The notes: generated by a model not told the origin, from the letters alone. A stretch of 41,339 bases of DNA from CAYVBE01 sp964448935 (GCA_964448935.1 CAYVBE010000015.1:1-41339), one strand, 5' to 3'. Shown: positions 1 to 9,341, counted from the stretch's first letter. Program-made: numbers and translations.

Positions 1-742
1 GGGTCGGAGAGACGTAGATCCAGAGGTCGTCGCTGCCGATGCCGCCCAGCAGTTTCACTTGCTCCTCGATCAGCTCCCAGTGGGCCTCCGACCAGGGCTC
101 TACCTCGTACTGCTTCGCAAGGGCATCGGTGGAGGCAGGCGTGCCCACGTGGGTGGTCCAGTCATCCGGCTCGGGGCACTTCCATTCTGCCACCACAAGC
201 TCAACGGGCACCGACTCGCCGCCGGCGGCCAGTTCCCCCTCGTATGTGCCGGCAGGGGTGTCGGAGGGCACGCTGACCGTCAGCCAGATCGGCAGCAGGT
301 CGGCGGCGTCCTCCGGGGGAGAATCCAGCAGGCAGTCGTAATATGCGTCCAGGAAGCGGTGCTGGTCCACCTGGCCCTGCTCGCGGCCCTCCAGCATCTC
401 CCGCAGGTTGAACCCCTCTTCTTTGCCCGCATAGCGGATGCGCAGATGATCGGAGCCGAGGGTGCCGGACTGACCCTTCAGCGGCGTGACCTCCACGGCC
501 AGCCCCGCAAGGTCCGTCCCGGTGGCAACCACCTGTGCGGACGCGAAACCGTTGCGCGGCGCGACCAGACGCAGCACCTGGGGCGTGCCGGACGCCTCGA
601 CGTCTTCCGCCTTGTAGATGGGCTTCAAGGGGTCAACGACCGTCAGGTCTACGTCCGCGCCCAGGGCATCCGGCAGAGCAAGCAGGGCCAGGGCAGCTAC
701 GCCTCCCAGAAACATCCGGGCAGCCGTGTCTTTCGTCGGCAT
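1..742 (-). CDS. Secreted DUF4091-type glycosidase-like protein, C-terminus beyond window edge
   Basis: Only the first 247 codons are present; the gene runs off the left end of the window. I chose ATG at 742 because a GGAGG lies about 7 bases upstream and the first ~29 residues form a signal peptide (a TKD-containing charged start, a hydrophobic stretch rich in Leu/Ala, then ALGAD). The mature part is a paralogue of the complete protein at 4513-6480. Both have 'VVDPLKPIYKAED'/'VIDPLTIMYDAER' near the N-terminus, then 'DLLPIWLTVSVPSDTPAGTY'-like and 'VPVEL' segments, then a 'PWSEAHW'/'PLWSEEH' block. This layout (N-terminal beta domain followed by the start of a TIM-barrel-like region) is seen in DUF4091 glycoside-hydrolase-like proteins, so a role in handling extracellular or periplasmic sugar polymers is inferred; no substrate can be read from it. 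It lies just downstream of the PHP gene in the same direction. Confidence 0.75.
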   Translation of the reverse strand, partial: MPTKDTAARMFLGGVAALALLALPDALGADVDLTVVDPLKPIYKAEDVEASGTPQVLRLVAPRNGFASAQVVATGTDLAGLAVEVTPLKGQSGTLGSDHLRIRYAGKEEGFNLREMLEGREQGQVDQHRFLDAYYDCLLDSPPEDAADLLPIWLTVSVPSDTPAGTYEGELAAGGESVPVELVVAEWKCPEPDDWTTHVGTPASTDALAKQYEVEPWSEAHWELIEEQVKLLGGIGSDDLWIYVSPT

Positions 743-770
743 TACGGGCCTCCACGGAAAAAGTCTCGAA

Positions 771-1577
771 TCAGCGTGTGGCGGGAACGTCCACATCGGC
801 AGCTCTCAGGCCGAGCCACTCGTCCCGCGGCATGTGACTGCCGGCGTTACGCACGCGGCCGAAAAACGCCGGATGGCCGCCGCGCTCCAGGTAATCCTCC
901 TTCGTTCCACCCTCGCGGATTACGGACAGCGCGAGTTCTTCATTGGACCTAACCTCCCGGCAGCGGGCATCCCAAAGCTCCGGGACGGTGCCGATGCAAT
1001 AGCTGCCCGACCGCAGGGCCGACACCAGTTCTTCGTCGGTCTCGGCGCGCTCGTCCAGCACAACGTGGAACATGCCCACTTCCCGCGGGTTGTGCGCATC
1101 CGTGCCGGCCGTGGGCACCATGCCGCGCTCACGGGCGATGTCCAGGATGCGCTCGAAGCGGCCGCTGTCCACGTTCATGGAGGCGACCTCCACCCCCTCG
1201 GGGCAGAAGTCGTCCAGGTCGAAATGCAGCTCCGGGCCGCGCCAGAAAGGGTGTGCCAGGGCGGTGAAAGCTCCTGTGTCGCGGGCATAGGCGCCCAGTT
1301 CCGCAGCCGTCTCCGGCGTCACGTCCGGCACCTGTTCGGCCGAGCCCCCGATGACCAGCACGTCGTCCACGCCCACGCTGACCTCGGCGCCCCGGAAGAT
1401 GCGAAAATCCGGGAACTGTTCCTGCAGGGCGTCCCGCTCGGCTCGGGTCAGCATATAATGATGGTCGGTGATGACCAGGCCGTCCAACCCGCGTTCGATG
1501 GCCGCCCGTATCATCTCGGCCGCCGGCGCTTTGCCGTCCGAGTTCTCCTGTGTGTGGAGGTGAAGATCAACGCGCAA
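771..1577 (-). CDS. PHP-domain metal-dependent phosphoesterase
   Basis: A 268-residue protein of the polymerase-and-histidinol-phosphatase (PHP) superfamily. The metal-binding motifs are all visible: DLHLHT at residues 4-9, ITDHHY near 36-41, an acidic RGAE near 62-65, TALAHPF in the middle, and GTDAHNPRE near 158-166. Stand-alone PHP proteins of this size hydrolyse phosphate esters such as nucleoside 3',5'-bisphosphates, oligonucleotide ends or histidinol phosphate; which one applies here cannot be told. There is no signal peptide, so it should be cytoplasmic. It sits 46 bases downstream of the FG-GAP gene and 28 bases upstream of the partial DUF4091 gene, all in the same direction, so an operon is plausible. 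The C-terminal ~60 residues beyond the last metal motif are not recognised. Confidence 0.8.
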   Translation of the reverse strand: MRVDLHLHTQENSDGKAPAAEMIRAAIERGLDGLVITDHHYMLTRAERDALQEQFPDFRIFRGAEVSVGVDDVLVIGGSAEQVPDVTPETAAELGAYARDTGAFTALAHPFWRGPELHFDLDDFCPEGVEVASMNVDSGRFERILDIARERGMVPTAGTDAHNPREVGMFHVVLDERAETDEELVSALRSGSYCIGTVPELWDARCREVRSNEELALSVIREGGTKEDYLERGGHPAFFGRVRNAGSHMPRDEWLGLRAADVDVPATR

Positions 1578-1623
1578 GGTGCTTCTCCCTCAGGGTGTAG
1601 AAAGCATCGGTGCAGAAAGCAGA

Positions 1624-3498
1624 TCACCTGCCGGTCAACTCCACGGACACGGGACCCCGCGTCAGGATGACCTGCCGCTCCTGCGGGGACCCGCCGGGCA
1701 TCTGCCACGTGATTTTGACCGGTCCGGGTCGCTGTTTTCCGAAGAACGCCCGGGAGACTCCCGGTGTCACGCTCCAGGCGCCCAGGCAGCGGTCGCCCTC
1801 CCACCCGGTGACGTTGACGGGGCCGGCGTAGTCGGCTTCGGGGGGCAGTGTTACCTGCGCGCTGAGGCCCGGGCCATGCTCCGTTGCCCGGAACAATACC
1901 CATACGCTGCCGTCGGTAAGTGCGGTCGCCAGGTCCTGCGCGCCGTCGCCGTTCAGATCCGCCAGAAGACCCGCCTGCTGGCCGGAGGCGGCCTCGCGGA
2001 AGAGGTCCTGCTTCACCACGTCCATCTCCCCGGCGAAGCCGAACGCGGCGAATCCGCGGCTGAAGAAGGGATGGAGTGCCACGCGGTTATAGAATATCAC
2101 GAAATCGCGCCGGCCGTCGTTGTTCAGGTCGCCCACGGCAGCGTCGCTGTCGTCCTGCTTGGCGATGTAGTCCGGCTCTCCGATGTGCCAGATGTTCTCG
2201 AACTGTCCCTCGCCGTTGTTGAGCCATATGAAGTGGCCCATCTCTCCGGCGAAGAGCAGGTCCGGCAGGCCGTCCGCGTCGAAATCCCCGGTGTTCACGC
2301 GCACGGGGTCCTGGCCGGTGTACAGGTAGCCGCATGGCCGCCCCGGTTCAAAGGCGCCGTTGCCCTTGCCGCGATAGAACAGTCCGCCCTCCTCGAAGGG
2401 CTGGACGACGTCCGGCACGGCGTCGCCGTCAAAGTCCGCCACCGAACAGGCCCGTGCCAGCCCGTATCCGGCTGCCTCAGACTCCTCGCCGCCTTCGCGC
2501 TCAAGCGAGGTGGTCGCAAATGTGCCCTCGTCCTGAGGCGATAGCAGAACGGGCGTGCCGTCCGTTGAAATCAGCAGTCCGGTGCCTTCGGAGCTGCCGA
2601 CATCCAGGGGGGAGAGGCCCAGGCACTTGCCCCGGAAGGGCAGGCCGACCGTTTCACCCTCGAATGTCCCCTCGGCCGACTGTGGGTGCAGCGTCAGGCT
2701 CTGCCCGTCCCAGGAGATGAAGTCAAGCCGTCCATCGCCGGTCAGGTCAGCCAGAGTAGCAGCCTGCGAAGCCGTGGACAGGGAGGATGCGTCCGTAACA
2801 TCCTCAAAGCCGCCACCATCCGGCTGATAGCGGAAGAGGCGATCGCCCGAGTCGCTGAGTACCAGAATATCCGGTTGCTCGGTGTCTCCAAGGTGCACTG
2901 CCAGGATATCCATGCACGTTCCGTCCACCTGTCCGATGCGTGCCTTCTCACCCCAGCCAACCCCCACCTCGGTGGGCACTTCGGCATCGGGGTTGCCCAT
3001 GATGTATCGCACGCAGCGCAGGAGCATGGGAGTGCGGCCGTCCCAGACCGCCTTCATGTCGGAAAAGTCCTCGCCCACAATCCACGGAGCGTCCGGCCCC
3101 TCCTTGCGGACGCTGAACCAGATTCCTGCCAGGCTGAATACCCCGTTCCTGGCCCCGGACTGATCCTGATCGGGCGGTTCCCCGAGGAAGAGCAGGGCGG
3201 GCGCGCTCATTCCCTCCTCATAGAATATCTCCTCGCTGATCCGCTGCAGCAGGAACTCTTCGGCGGCCTTCAGATCGAGTGATTCCGAGCCAAACTTACC
3301 TTTAACCACTTCCTGGACCGTTGCGGCCAGGGAACCATCGTCACCGGGCGGCTCAACCTGCAGGTGAACTATCACCTCGCTCTGACGGGTGAGGTGGAGG
3401 GGAGTAAAGTCGGGGTTGATCAGCCCCAATGCCACCCCCGTGCAGATGAGAGAGACGGGAAGCACAAGCCACAATGGTCGGACCGTTCTGCGAGTCAT
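1624..3498 (-). CDS. FG-GAP/VCBS repeat protein, exported or membrane-anchored
   Basis: A 624-residue protein. Residues ~8-26 (LWLVLPVSLICTGVALGL) form a signal peptide or membrane anchor. Residues ~35-160 are a separate domain with no repeats, which I do not recognise. From ~190 onward there is a series of FG-GAP (VCBS) blades with calcium-binding-loop motifs of the D-x-D/N-x-D-G-x-x-D type: DLTGDGRLDF, DFDGDAVPDV, DFDADGLPDL, DLNNDGRRDF and DLNGDGAQDL. Five such loops fit an integrin-like beta propeller. The C-terminus (VNVTGWEGDRCLGAWSV onward) resembles an ASPIC/UnbV-type tail, but this is uncertain. These proteins are usually extracytoplasmic and bind ligands or surfaces; no enzymatic motif is seen. 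The start is supported by GGAG seven bases upstream. Its neighbours are the PHP gene downstream and endonuclease IV upstream. Confidence 0.75.
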   Translation of the reverse strand: MTRRTVRPLWLVLPVSLICTGVALGLINPDFTPLHLTRQSEVIVHLQVEPPGDDGSLAATVQEVVKGKFGSESLDLKAAEEFLLQRISEEIFYEEGMSAPALLFLGEPPDQDQSGARNGVFSLAGIWFSVRKEGPDAPWIVGEDFSDMKAVWDGRTPMLLRCVRYIMGNPDAEVPTEVGVGWGEKARIGQVDGTCMDILAVHLGDTEQPDILVLSDSGDRLFRYQPDGGGFEDVTDASSLSTASQAATLADLTGDGRLDFISWDGQSLTLHPQSAEGTFEGETVGLPFRGKCLGLSPLDVGSSEGTGLLISTDGTPVLLSPQDEGTFATTSLEREGGEESEAAGYGLARACSVADFDGDAVPDVVQPFEEGGLFYRGKGNGAFEPGRPCGYLYTGQDPVRVNTGDFDADGLPDLLFAGEMGHFIWLNNGEGQFENIWHIGEPDYIAKQDDSDAAVGDLNNDGRRDFVIFYNRVALHPFFSRGFAAFGFAGEMDVVKQDLFREAASGQQAGLLADLNGDGAQDLATALTDGSVWVLFRATEHGPGLSAQVTLPPEADYAGPVNVTGWEGDRCLGAWSVTPGVSRAFFGKQRPGPVKITWQMPGGSPQERQVILTRGPVSVELTGR

Positions 3499-3626
3499 GT
3501 AGAACTCCGGGAAGGATGGGTATCAGGATGAGGACATCCGATACTTTAATCCTATACTTGCCGGCGCAAAACATCAAGTTCGCCGGGGGGGCCTCGGCAG
3601 TGATGAAGGCGAGAAAGAAACCGATG

Positions 3627-4493
3627 TCATCGCAGCAAGTCCAGAACGGCATGGAGGTTACGCAGATCGGTCTCCACCGATTCCCAGGGCGTCTCCAGGA
3701 TCATGGGACGCCCGCGGAACGCCGGGTGTTTGAGGAAGTTCCGAAGTCCCTCCTCGCCGATGGTGCCCTTGCCGATGTGCGTGTGCCGGTCCCGGTGGCT
3801 GCCGGCTGGATCGCGGGAATCGTTGACGTGCAGCAGCTTGACTCGTGCCAGACCCACATGCGCCTCGAGTTCCTCCACCAGCCGGGCCACCTCATCCTCG
3901 CTCGTCAGGTCGTAACCGGCGCCGAACAGGTGGCAGGAGTCCAGGGCAACGCCGACGGAGTCGCCGTCCAGCGAGTGGATGAGGGCGCCGAGCGTTTCCA
4001 GGCTGCCGCCGGGGCCATGGGCGGAGGCAGTATCCTCCAGTAGAAGGATGGGGCGGCTTTCCGCTTTGGCCAGGGCGCGCCCGATCGTCTCTTCCGCGCG
4101 GTGCAGGCCCCAGGACAACGGGCGTCCCTTATGGCTCCCGGGGTGCAGAACGTAGAGTTCGGCGCCGATTTCGGCGGAGAGTTCAAGTTCGGCCGTCAGA
4201 CGCCGGACACTGCGGTTCAGGACTGTCTTGTCCTTTGAACAGGGATTGACCAGGTAACAGGCGTGAACGGCAAGCGGGCGGAGGTCCGCTTCCTCGCGGT
4301 CGCGCCGAAACCGTTCCAGTTCGTCCGAGCCCCTCTCCTGCAGCTTCCACCCGCGCGGATTGCCGCAGAATATCTGGAAGGCCGCGCAGTCCCGTTCAAG
4401 CGCCCGGTCCACCGAGCCGGGCAGGCCGCCGGCGATGGAGACGTGAAAGCCGATGCGGGCAGACGGGACACCGCTGGTCGAAACGTCGTTCAT
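3627..4493 (-). CDS. nfo: Endonuclease IV (AP endonuclease)
   Basis: A 288-residue TIM-barrel enzyme that cuts DNA 5' of abasic sites in base-excision repair. The family's zinc ligands can be traced in order: His in VHACYLVNP, His in VLHPGSHKG, Glu in LLLEDTA, Asp and His in ALDSCHLFGAGYDL, His in LLHVNDS, the DRHTHIGKG motif with Asp and His, and Glu in MILETPW. FHVSIAGGL near the N-terminus and QIFCGNPRGW are also typical. The length matches the family (about 280 residues). An ATG at 4493 gives a short non-conserved leader before IGFHVSIAGG, so the true start could be a few codons later. The gene begins 19 bases after the DUF4091 stop codon in the same direction and is probably co-transcribed with it. 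Confidence 0.93.
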   Translation of the reverse strand: MNDVSTSGVPSARIGFHVSIAGGLPGSVDRALERDCAAFQIFCGNPRGWKLQERGSDELERFRRDREEADLRPLAVHACYLVNPCSKDKTVLNRSVRRLTAELELSAEIGAELYVLHPGSHKGRPLSWGLHRAEETIGRALAKAESRPILLLEDTASAHGPGGSLETLGALIHSLDGDSVGVALDSCHLFGAGYDLTSEDEVARLVEELEAHVGLARVKLLHVNDSRDPAGSHRDRHTHIGKGTIGEEGLRNFLKHPAFRGRPMILETPWESVETDLRNLHAVLDLLR

Positions 4494-4512
4494 GCGCTCA
4501 CCGCGGGCCGGA

Positions 4513-6480
4513 TCAGTTGCTCTCTTCCGTGCTCAGAAACGGCGTCACGCGCACGGCCAGTTCGAACAGTGCCAGCGTATCGTTTTGCCAGTCCGGTGCC
4601 ACGGCCCAGAGGCGGGTGTATATCTCGTGCTCCGTGTTGCCCCCGTCCCGGTACCTCCCGAGAGTGACGTCGCCGCCGCGGGTTCGCACGGCCGTCCTGC
4701 GCTCCAGCAGGGCCTCACATTCCTCCCGCAGCGAATCCGGGAGGTCTTCTCCCTTCAATGCTCTCTCCAGGACGATCCTGGCTTCCGTCTCCTGAAGCCC
4801 CTCCAGAAGCATCTCCAGCCGCGTTGTCGCCACGGGGCCGTCACGGCCGGGGCCCAGCAGTTTCTTCACGGAGACCGGCCGATACATCAGGCCCCAGCGG
4901 TTCCTTTCATACCTCAACAGGAGGGAGCCGCTCTCGCTGACATTCCAGTAGTCCAGCGCCCATCGGCAAATCCCCATTGAGGCGGCCTCATTGTACCGTT
5001 TATAGGGCGTGCCGCCGACGGCGACGTCCATGGCATACCGGAACTGCGTGAGGGGGTTGTACTCGGTGATCACACGACGCAGGATCGTCAGCCGGGGAAA
5101 CGCCAGACCCCAACCGCCGGTGGGCCGGCAGGGCGGCGTTACTTCTTCCATGAAGCCCAGGTCCAGGTAGCCGAACAAGGTACAGGACGTGGCATCGGGA
5201 GCCGGTTTCGGCACGCCGTCCCGGTAGTGGGAGAAGCGGACCCATTTGGCCCAGGGCGCCAGTTCCTTGAAACGCAGCGCGATGCGCTCACTCGGCACCT
5301 GGTCGGTGCACATGCCGATGAGCAGTTGCGTGTCGGTCCAGCCGCGCTTCCTTATCTCTTCACGGAATCGGTTAAGCAATACCTCCAGAGCACTGCCGGG
5401 TTCGGGGTCGAAGAGCGGCGCGGCCCATTCCCGGGGCTCTCCGTCCACGATCTTCGTCAGTATAACGCTCTCCTGTTTGGGCTTGCGGCGCCCCGTCAGG
5501 CGGGCGCCGGGTTCCCACACGTAGAGAGTCACGAAATCCGGTGTCCGCACGTAACGCGAGTAGGTATCCAGATACCGGTTCATAACGGTGAAGTCGGGCA
5601 CCCACTGTCCTCCTTCCTCGCGGAAGGGAATCATGGCGCTCTGGTTGCCCAGATGGGTGCGGTGCTGTGCCGTGACGATCACGCTGCGGTTACCGAGCAG
5701 GCCGAGGTAATGCATGGACCTGCCAACCAGCCGCAGGTGCTCCTCCGACCAGAGCGGCACGTCGTAATGGAGCGCCAGTGTCTCGGGTGATTGCAGGATG
5801 TGGCCGTTGTGGACGGTGAAATCCTCCGGGTCGGGGAACGTCCATGGAGCGACCGTCAGCTCCACGGGCATATCCCTTCCGGCAACCTCCAGGGCACCAC
5901 GGTACAGGCCGGACGGCGTCCCGCGCGGTATTCTGACCGTCACCCATATCGGCACCAGGTCCGCCTCTTCGGGAGGGGCTTCGTTGAGGACGTCGTAGTA
6001 GGAGAGGTTGTACCACCGGTTGAAGAACTGGTTGTCGGGATGGGTCTGCCCCGTCACGTCTTTCAGCGTGTTGATATTGCTGTTGGTCAGATACCGCACG
6101 ATCACGGCATCGGCCGGGATGATTGCATCCGCCGATTGGAGCGGTCCGATCTTCGCGCGGACATCGCCCGCACCCTCGCCCCACACAACGCACTGCGCGG
6201 AGCAGCGCCCGTTCATCGGCCCCACCATGCGCAGCACGCCCCGGTCCTCGAGTTCGTCCAGGGGCTTGTAGAGCCTGTCGAACTCATCGAGCCGCCCGAG
6301 CCGGTTCAACGTCTGGTTGCCTTTCGTGATGACCGGCAGCACCCGCTCAGCGTCGTACATGATGGTCAACGGGTCTATGACCTTCACCTCGACGGCGCGC
6401 GCGGGAGCGCCCCCCAGCCAGAGGCAGGCCAGAGCGGCCAAAACGATCCATCGGTGCCCGGTGTGTGAATGCGACGCCAT
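4513..6480 (-). CDS. Secreted DUF4091 glycosidase-like protein
   Basis: A 655-residue protein from ATG at 6480. This start is preferred to one 27 codons earlier because GAGGAGG lies 6-7 bases upstream and it opens directly into a signal peptide (hydrophobic WIVLAALACLWLGGAPARA ending near residue 28). The mature protein has an N-terminal beta-rich domain (~30-225) and a larger region with DUF4091-like features: PLWSEEHLRLVGRSMHYLG, aromatic-rich segments, and GTPYKRYNEAASMGICRWAL followed by a tail. The family is annotated as glycoside-hydrolase-like on fold grounds, with few characterised members. The first ~250 residues resemble the partial gene at 1-742, so the two are duplicates bracketing a PHP gene, a FG-GAP gene and nfo. 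No obvious promoter is seen in the 77 bases upstream. Confidence 0.8.
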   Translation of the reverse strand: MASHSHTGHRWIVLAALACLWLGGAPARAVEVKVIDPLTIMYDAERVLPVITKGNQTLNRLGRLDEFDRLYKPLDELEDRGVLRMVGPMNGRCSAQCVVWGEGAGDVRAKIGPLQSADAIIPADAVIVRYLTNSNINTLKDVTGQTHPDNQFFNRWYNLSYYDVLNEAPPEEADLVPIWVTVRIPRGTPSGLYRGALEVAGRDMPVELTVAPWTFPDPEDFTVHNGHILQSPETLALHYDVPLWSEEHLRLVGRSMHYLGLLGNRSVIVTAQHRTHLGNQSAMIPFREEGGQWVPDFTVMNRYLDTYSRYVRTPDFVTLYVWEPGARLTGRRKPKQESVILTKIVDGEPREWAAPLFDPEPGSALEVLLNRFREEIRKRGWTDTQLLIGMCTDQVPSERIALRFKELAPWAKWVRFSHYRDGVPKPAPDATSCTLFGYLDLGFMEEVTPPCRPTGGWGLAFPRLTILRRVITEYNPLTQFRYAMDVAVGGTPYKRYNEAASMGICRWALDYWNVSESGSLLLRYERNRWGLMYRPVSVKKLLGPGRDGPVATTRLEMLLEGLQETEARIVLERALKGEDLPDSLREECEALLERRTAVRTRGGDVTLGRYRDGGNTEHEIYTRLWAVAPDWQNDTLALFELAVRVTPFLSTEESN

Positions 6481-6557
6481 GTTATGCCTCCTCGAACTGC
6501 TCTCCGGATGGATGCACGTAACGGCCGGGAAAGGGCGGGCTTGGTTGCGGCGCGGGA

Positions 6558-8291
6558 TCACTGGTAGTCGAGCAGCTCCGGCATCCGGTCCAGGTAGGTT
6601 CGGGCGCCGCTCATTATCTGGTCGCGACGCATGCGCACCTGCGGCAGGACTTCGTTGAAGAAATTCTCCGCCAGGGCGTGTTTGTGGTCACTGCGCATGG
6701 CGGGAGCGAGAAGCAGGTAACCGTTGTAGATGTTGGTGGCGCTTTCGACCAGCTTGTCGGCATGGAGGTAGCGGAAATCATTGTCCTGCTCGGCGGCGTA
6801 CTCGGCGGCCTCGATCAGCCATCCACGGGCCTCGCGCAGGGCGCCCAGCATATCTTCGTCCGCGCCCGCTTCCGACGCCTCCTGGTCCAGTTCGACGAAG
6901 CGTTCCTCGAGGGTGCCTTTGATCACGTAGCCCAAGGCGGCGTTGTGCTGAATCTGTGTGGTGCCCTCGTAGATGGTGGTGATGCGCGCGTCGCGGTAGA
7001 AGCGTTCCACCTCGTAGTCCTTCATGTAGCCGCTGCCGGCCAGGACCTGCAGGGCGTCGTATGCCACCTCGTTGGCCATCTCGGTGGCGTAATACTTCGC
7101 GATCGGCGTCAGCGCCCGCGCCAGCGTCACCCAATAGCGCCGCTGGTCGGCCAGCTCTTCGCCGTCCGGCATATCCTCCAGCTCCCCGGACTCGCGGAGT
7201 TCCTCGATGTTATCGGCCATGTCCACGGCCATGGCAGTCTCGAGGGTGAGCAGCCGGGATGTCTCGACCTTCATGTGCATGTCGCCCAGCATCTGGCGCA
7301 CGGCGGGGAACTGGCGGATCGGGCGGCCGAACTGCTCGCGGTCGGCCGCGTATTCCAGGGCCGCGCTGAGGGCCGCCTGCGCGATGCCCACGCCCTGGGC
7401 GGCAATGGCCAGCCGGGCGCCGTTCATCAGCGCCATGACGTATTTGGACAGGCCGCGCTTGCGGCTGCCGATCAGAATGGCGGGGGTATTGGAAAACTGC
7501 AGCTCGCAGGTGGGCGAGCCGTGGATGCCGAGTTTCTCTTCGATGCGCCGCACCCGGAGGCTCGGCCCGGACTCGCACAGGAACACCGACAGCCCCCGCG
7601 CTCCTGCAGTGTCCGGCTCGCTGCGGGCCAGCACCAGCAGCACCTCCGCGCAGCCGTTGGTGATGAACCGCTTGACGCCGTTCAGGCGCCAGATATCGTC
7701 GTCTTCGTCGTAGGTCGCGGTCACCTGCACGTTGGTCAGATCGCTGCCCGCGTCGGGTTCGGTCAGGGCCATGGCTCCGGTTACCTCTCCGCTGCTGAAG
7801 CGCGGCAGGTACTCGGCTTTCACGTCCTCTTCGGCGAAGCTGTTGATAGTCTCGGCGATGTCCTGCAGCCCGAACAGGTTCATCAGGCTGGCGTCGGCGC
7901 GGCTGACCAGCTCGATGGCCATGGTGTAGATGGTGACGGGCATGTTGAGTCCGCCGTAGCGGCGGGGCAGGGTGAAACCCATCAGGTCGGCTTTGGCAAG
8001 CTGATCCAGGGCCTCGCGGGTGCCCCGCGCGTAGGTGACCCGGCCGTCCTCGAACTGCGCCTCCTCCTCGTCCACGTCCGCCGCGCGGGGGGCGATGAAC
8101 TCGGCGGACAACTCGCCCAGCATCTCCAGCACGCGATGGTAGTTGTCCATGGCGTCTTCGTAGTCGCGCGGGGCGTAGTCGTATTCCTCGGCTTCCGCGT
8201 AGTTGCGCTCCTCCAGCATAACCAGAGCGCGCATGTCCGCGTTGTCCAGGAATTCCACGAGGTCTTCGTTATCGGTGAAGAAGTTGGGCAT
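6558..8291 (-). CDS. Acyl-CoA dehydrogenase, long form with C-terminal extension
   Basis: A 577-residue flavoenzyme that introduces the alpha-beta double bond into acyl-CoA and passes electrons to ETF. FAD/substrate motifs are clear: ALTEPDAGSDL near 168-178, RLNGVKRFITNG near 202-213, an AYDALQVLAGSGYMKDYEVE segment, and IYEGTTQIQ near 443-451, whose Glu is the usual catalytic base. The protein is about 190 residues longer than short/medium-chain enzymes. It has an acidic N-terminal helical section (~1-60) and a C-terminal helical domain after 460, resembling the acetyl-CoA-dehydrogenase-like C-terminal extension of long bacterial forms. The start has a GGAG eight bases upstream. It lies 15 bases after etfA, the last gene of an etfB-etfA-acd operon, so its electron acceptor is encoded alongside. 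The chain-length preference cannot be read from the sequence. Confidence 0.92.
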   Translation of the reverse strand: MPNFFTDNEDLVEFLDNADMRALVMLEERNYAEAEEYDYAPRDYEDAMDNYHRVLEMLGELSAEFIAPRAADVDEEEAQFEDGRVTYARGTREALDQLAKADLMGFTLPRRYGGLNMPVTIYTMAIELVSRADASLMNLFGLQDIAETINSFAEEDVKAEYLPRFSSGEVTGAMALTEPDAGSDLTNVQVTATYDEDDDIWRLNGVKRFITNGCAEVLLVLARSEPDTAGARGLSVFLCESGPSLRVRRIEEKLGIHGSPTCELQFSNTPAILIGSRKRGLSKYVMALMNGARLAIAAQGVGIAQAALSAALEYAADREQFGRPIRQFPAVRQMLGDMHMKVETSRLLTLETAMAVDMADNIEELRESGELEDMPDGEELADQRRYWVTLARALTPIAKYYATEMANEVAYDALQVLAGSGYMKDYEVERFYRDARITTIYEGTTQIQHNAALGYVIKGTLEERFVELDQEASEAGADEDMLGALREARGWLIEAAEYAAEQDNDFRYLHADKLVESATNIYNGYLLLAPAMRSDHKHALAENFFNEVLPQVRMRRDQIMSGARTYLDRMPELLDYQ

Positions 8292-8306
8292 CTTGGCTCC
8301 GATCCC

Positions 8307-9341
8307 TTACTTCGCGTGTTCTTTGTAGGTGTCAATCAAGGCCGGGATGACCTCGTTCAGGTCCCCGACGATGCCGTAGTGGGCGATCTGGAAGATGGGC
8401 GCCTCGGGGTCGGTGTTGACGGCCACGATCTTGCTGGCTTCCTGCATGCCGGCGCGGTGCTGCACGGCGCCGCTGATGCCGCAGGCGATGTAGAGCTTCG
8501 GGCGCACGGTGGTGCCGGTCTGGCCCACCTGGTGGTCCTTAGGTATGAACCCGGCGTCCACGGCGGCGCGCGAGGCGCCGACCTCCGCGCCCAGCACACC
8601 GGCCAGCTCGCGGATCAGGTCAAAGCCCTCCGCGCTGCCCACGCCCGCGCCGCCCGAGACGATGATGTTAGCCTTTTTCAGGTCCACGGTGGGTGGCGCG
8701 CGGAACTCCTCGATGAGCTCGACGCACAGCAAGTCCTCGTCCAGTTTCCCGTCGAAGCGCGTCAGCTTGCCGGTGCGGCCCTCGTCCGGGGTGCCCATCT
8801 TCATCACGCCCTCACGCACTGTGGCCATCTGGGGGCGCGTCTCGGGGTTGACGATGGTGGCGATGATATTGCCGCCGAAGGCCGGTCGTATCTGGTAGAG
8901 CAGGGCGGGATAGTCCTTGCCCGCGATCACATCGCGGTGCGGCCCTATCTGCAGGTCGGTGCAGTCTGCCGTCAGGCCCACTTTCAGCTCCGAGGCGATC
9001 CGCGGCGCCAGGTCGCGGCCGATGGTCGTGGCCCCGAACAGCACCACTGCGGGGCGCCATTCGGCGATCATCCGTGACACCACTTCGGCGTAGGGCAGCG
9101 TGGCGTAGTGCTTCAGCTCCCGCAAGTCGGCCAGGCGGACCTCGTCCGCACCATGGGCAAACAGCTTGCCGGCCAGCGGCTCCACGTCACTCCCCGGCAG
9201 AAACGCGCCCACCCGGCCTCCCAGTTCTTCCGCCAGATCGCGGGCCTTATGGAGCAGCTCCAGGCTTACCTCGGCGACCTCCCCGTCCCTTACCTCGGCG
9301 AAGACGCAGACGTCTTTGGGCTCATCGTGCATGTCGGACAT
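8307..9341 (-). CDS. etfA: Electron transfer flavoprotein, alpha subunit
   Basis: A 344-residue alpha subunit of the heterodimeric electron-transferring flavoprotein that accepts electrons from acyl-CoA dehydrogenase. The C-terminal FAD-binding domain has the family signature: KLYIACGISGAVQHRAGM and IVAVNTDPEAPIFQIAHYGIVGD at ~284-325, with the preceding IIVSGGAGVGSAEGF and KDHQVGQTGTTVRP segments. The N-terminal half (VCVFAEVRDGEVAEVSLELL) is the alpha/beta domain shared with the beta subunit. ATG at 9341 has AGGAG five bases upstream; a second in-frame ATG lies three codons later. It is 32 bases downstream of etfB and 15 bases upstream of the dehydrogenase. I see no FixC/FixX-like partner in the window, so whether this ETF is bifurcating cannot be said. 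Confidence 0.94.
   Translation of the reverse strand: MSDMHDEPKDVCVFAEVRDGEVAEVSLELLHKARDLAEELGGRVGAFLPGSDVEPLAGKLFAHGADEVRLADLRELKHYATLPYAEVVSRMIAEWRPAVVLFGATTIGRDLAPRIASELKVGLTADCTDLQIGPHRDVIAGKDYPALLYQIRPAFGGNIIATIVNPETRPQMATVREGVMKMGTPDEGRTGKLTRFDGKLDEDLLCVELIEEFRAPPTVDLKKANIIVSGGAGVGSAEGFDLIRELAGVLGAEVGASRAAVDAGFIPKDHQVGQTGTTVRPKLYIACGISGAVQHRAGMQEASKIVAVNTDPEAPIFQIAHYGIVGDLNEVIPALIDTYKEHAK

Noticed and set aside
6678..9077. An open frame of 799 codons on the plus strand over the dehydrogenase and etfA genes
   Set aside because: Antisense shadow of two well-recognised proteins; no motifs and biased composition.
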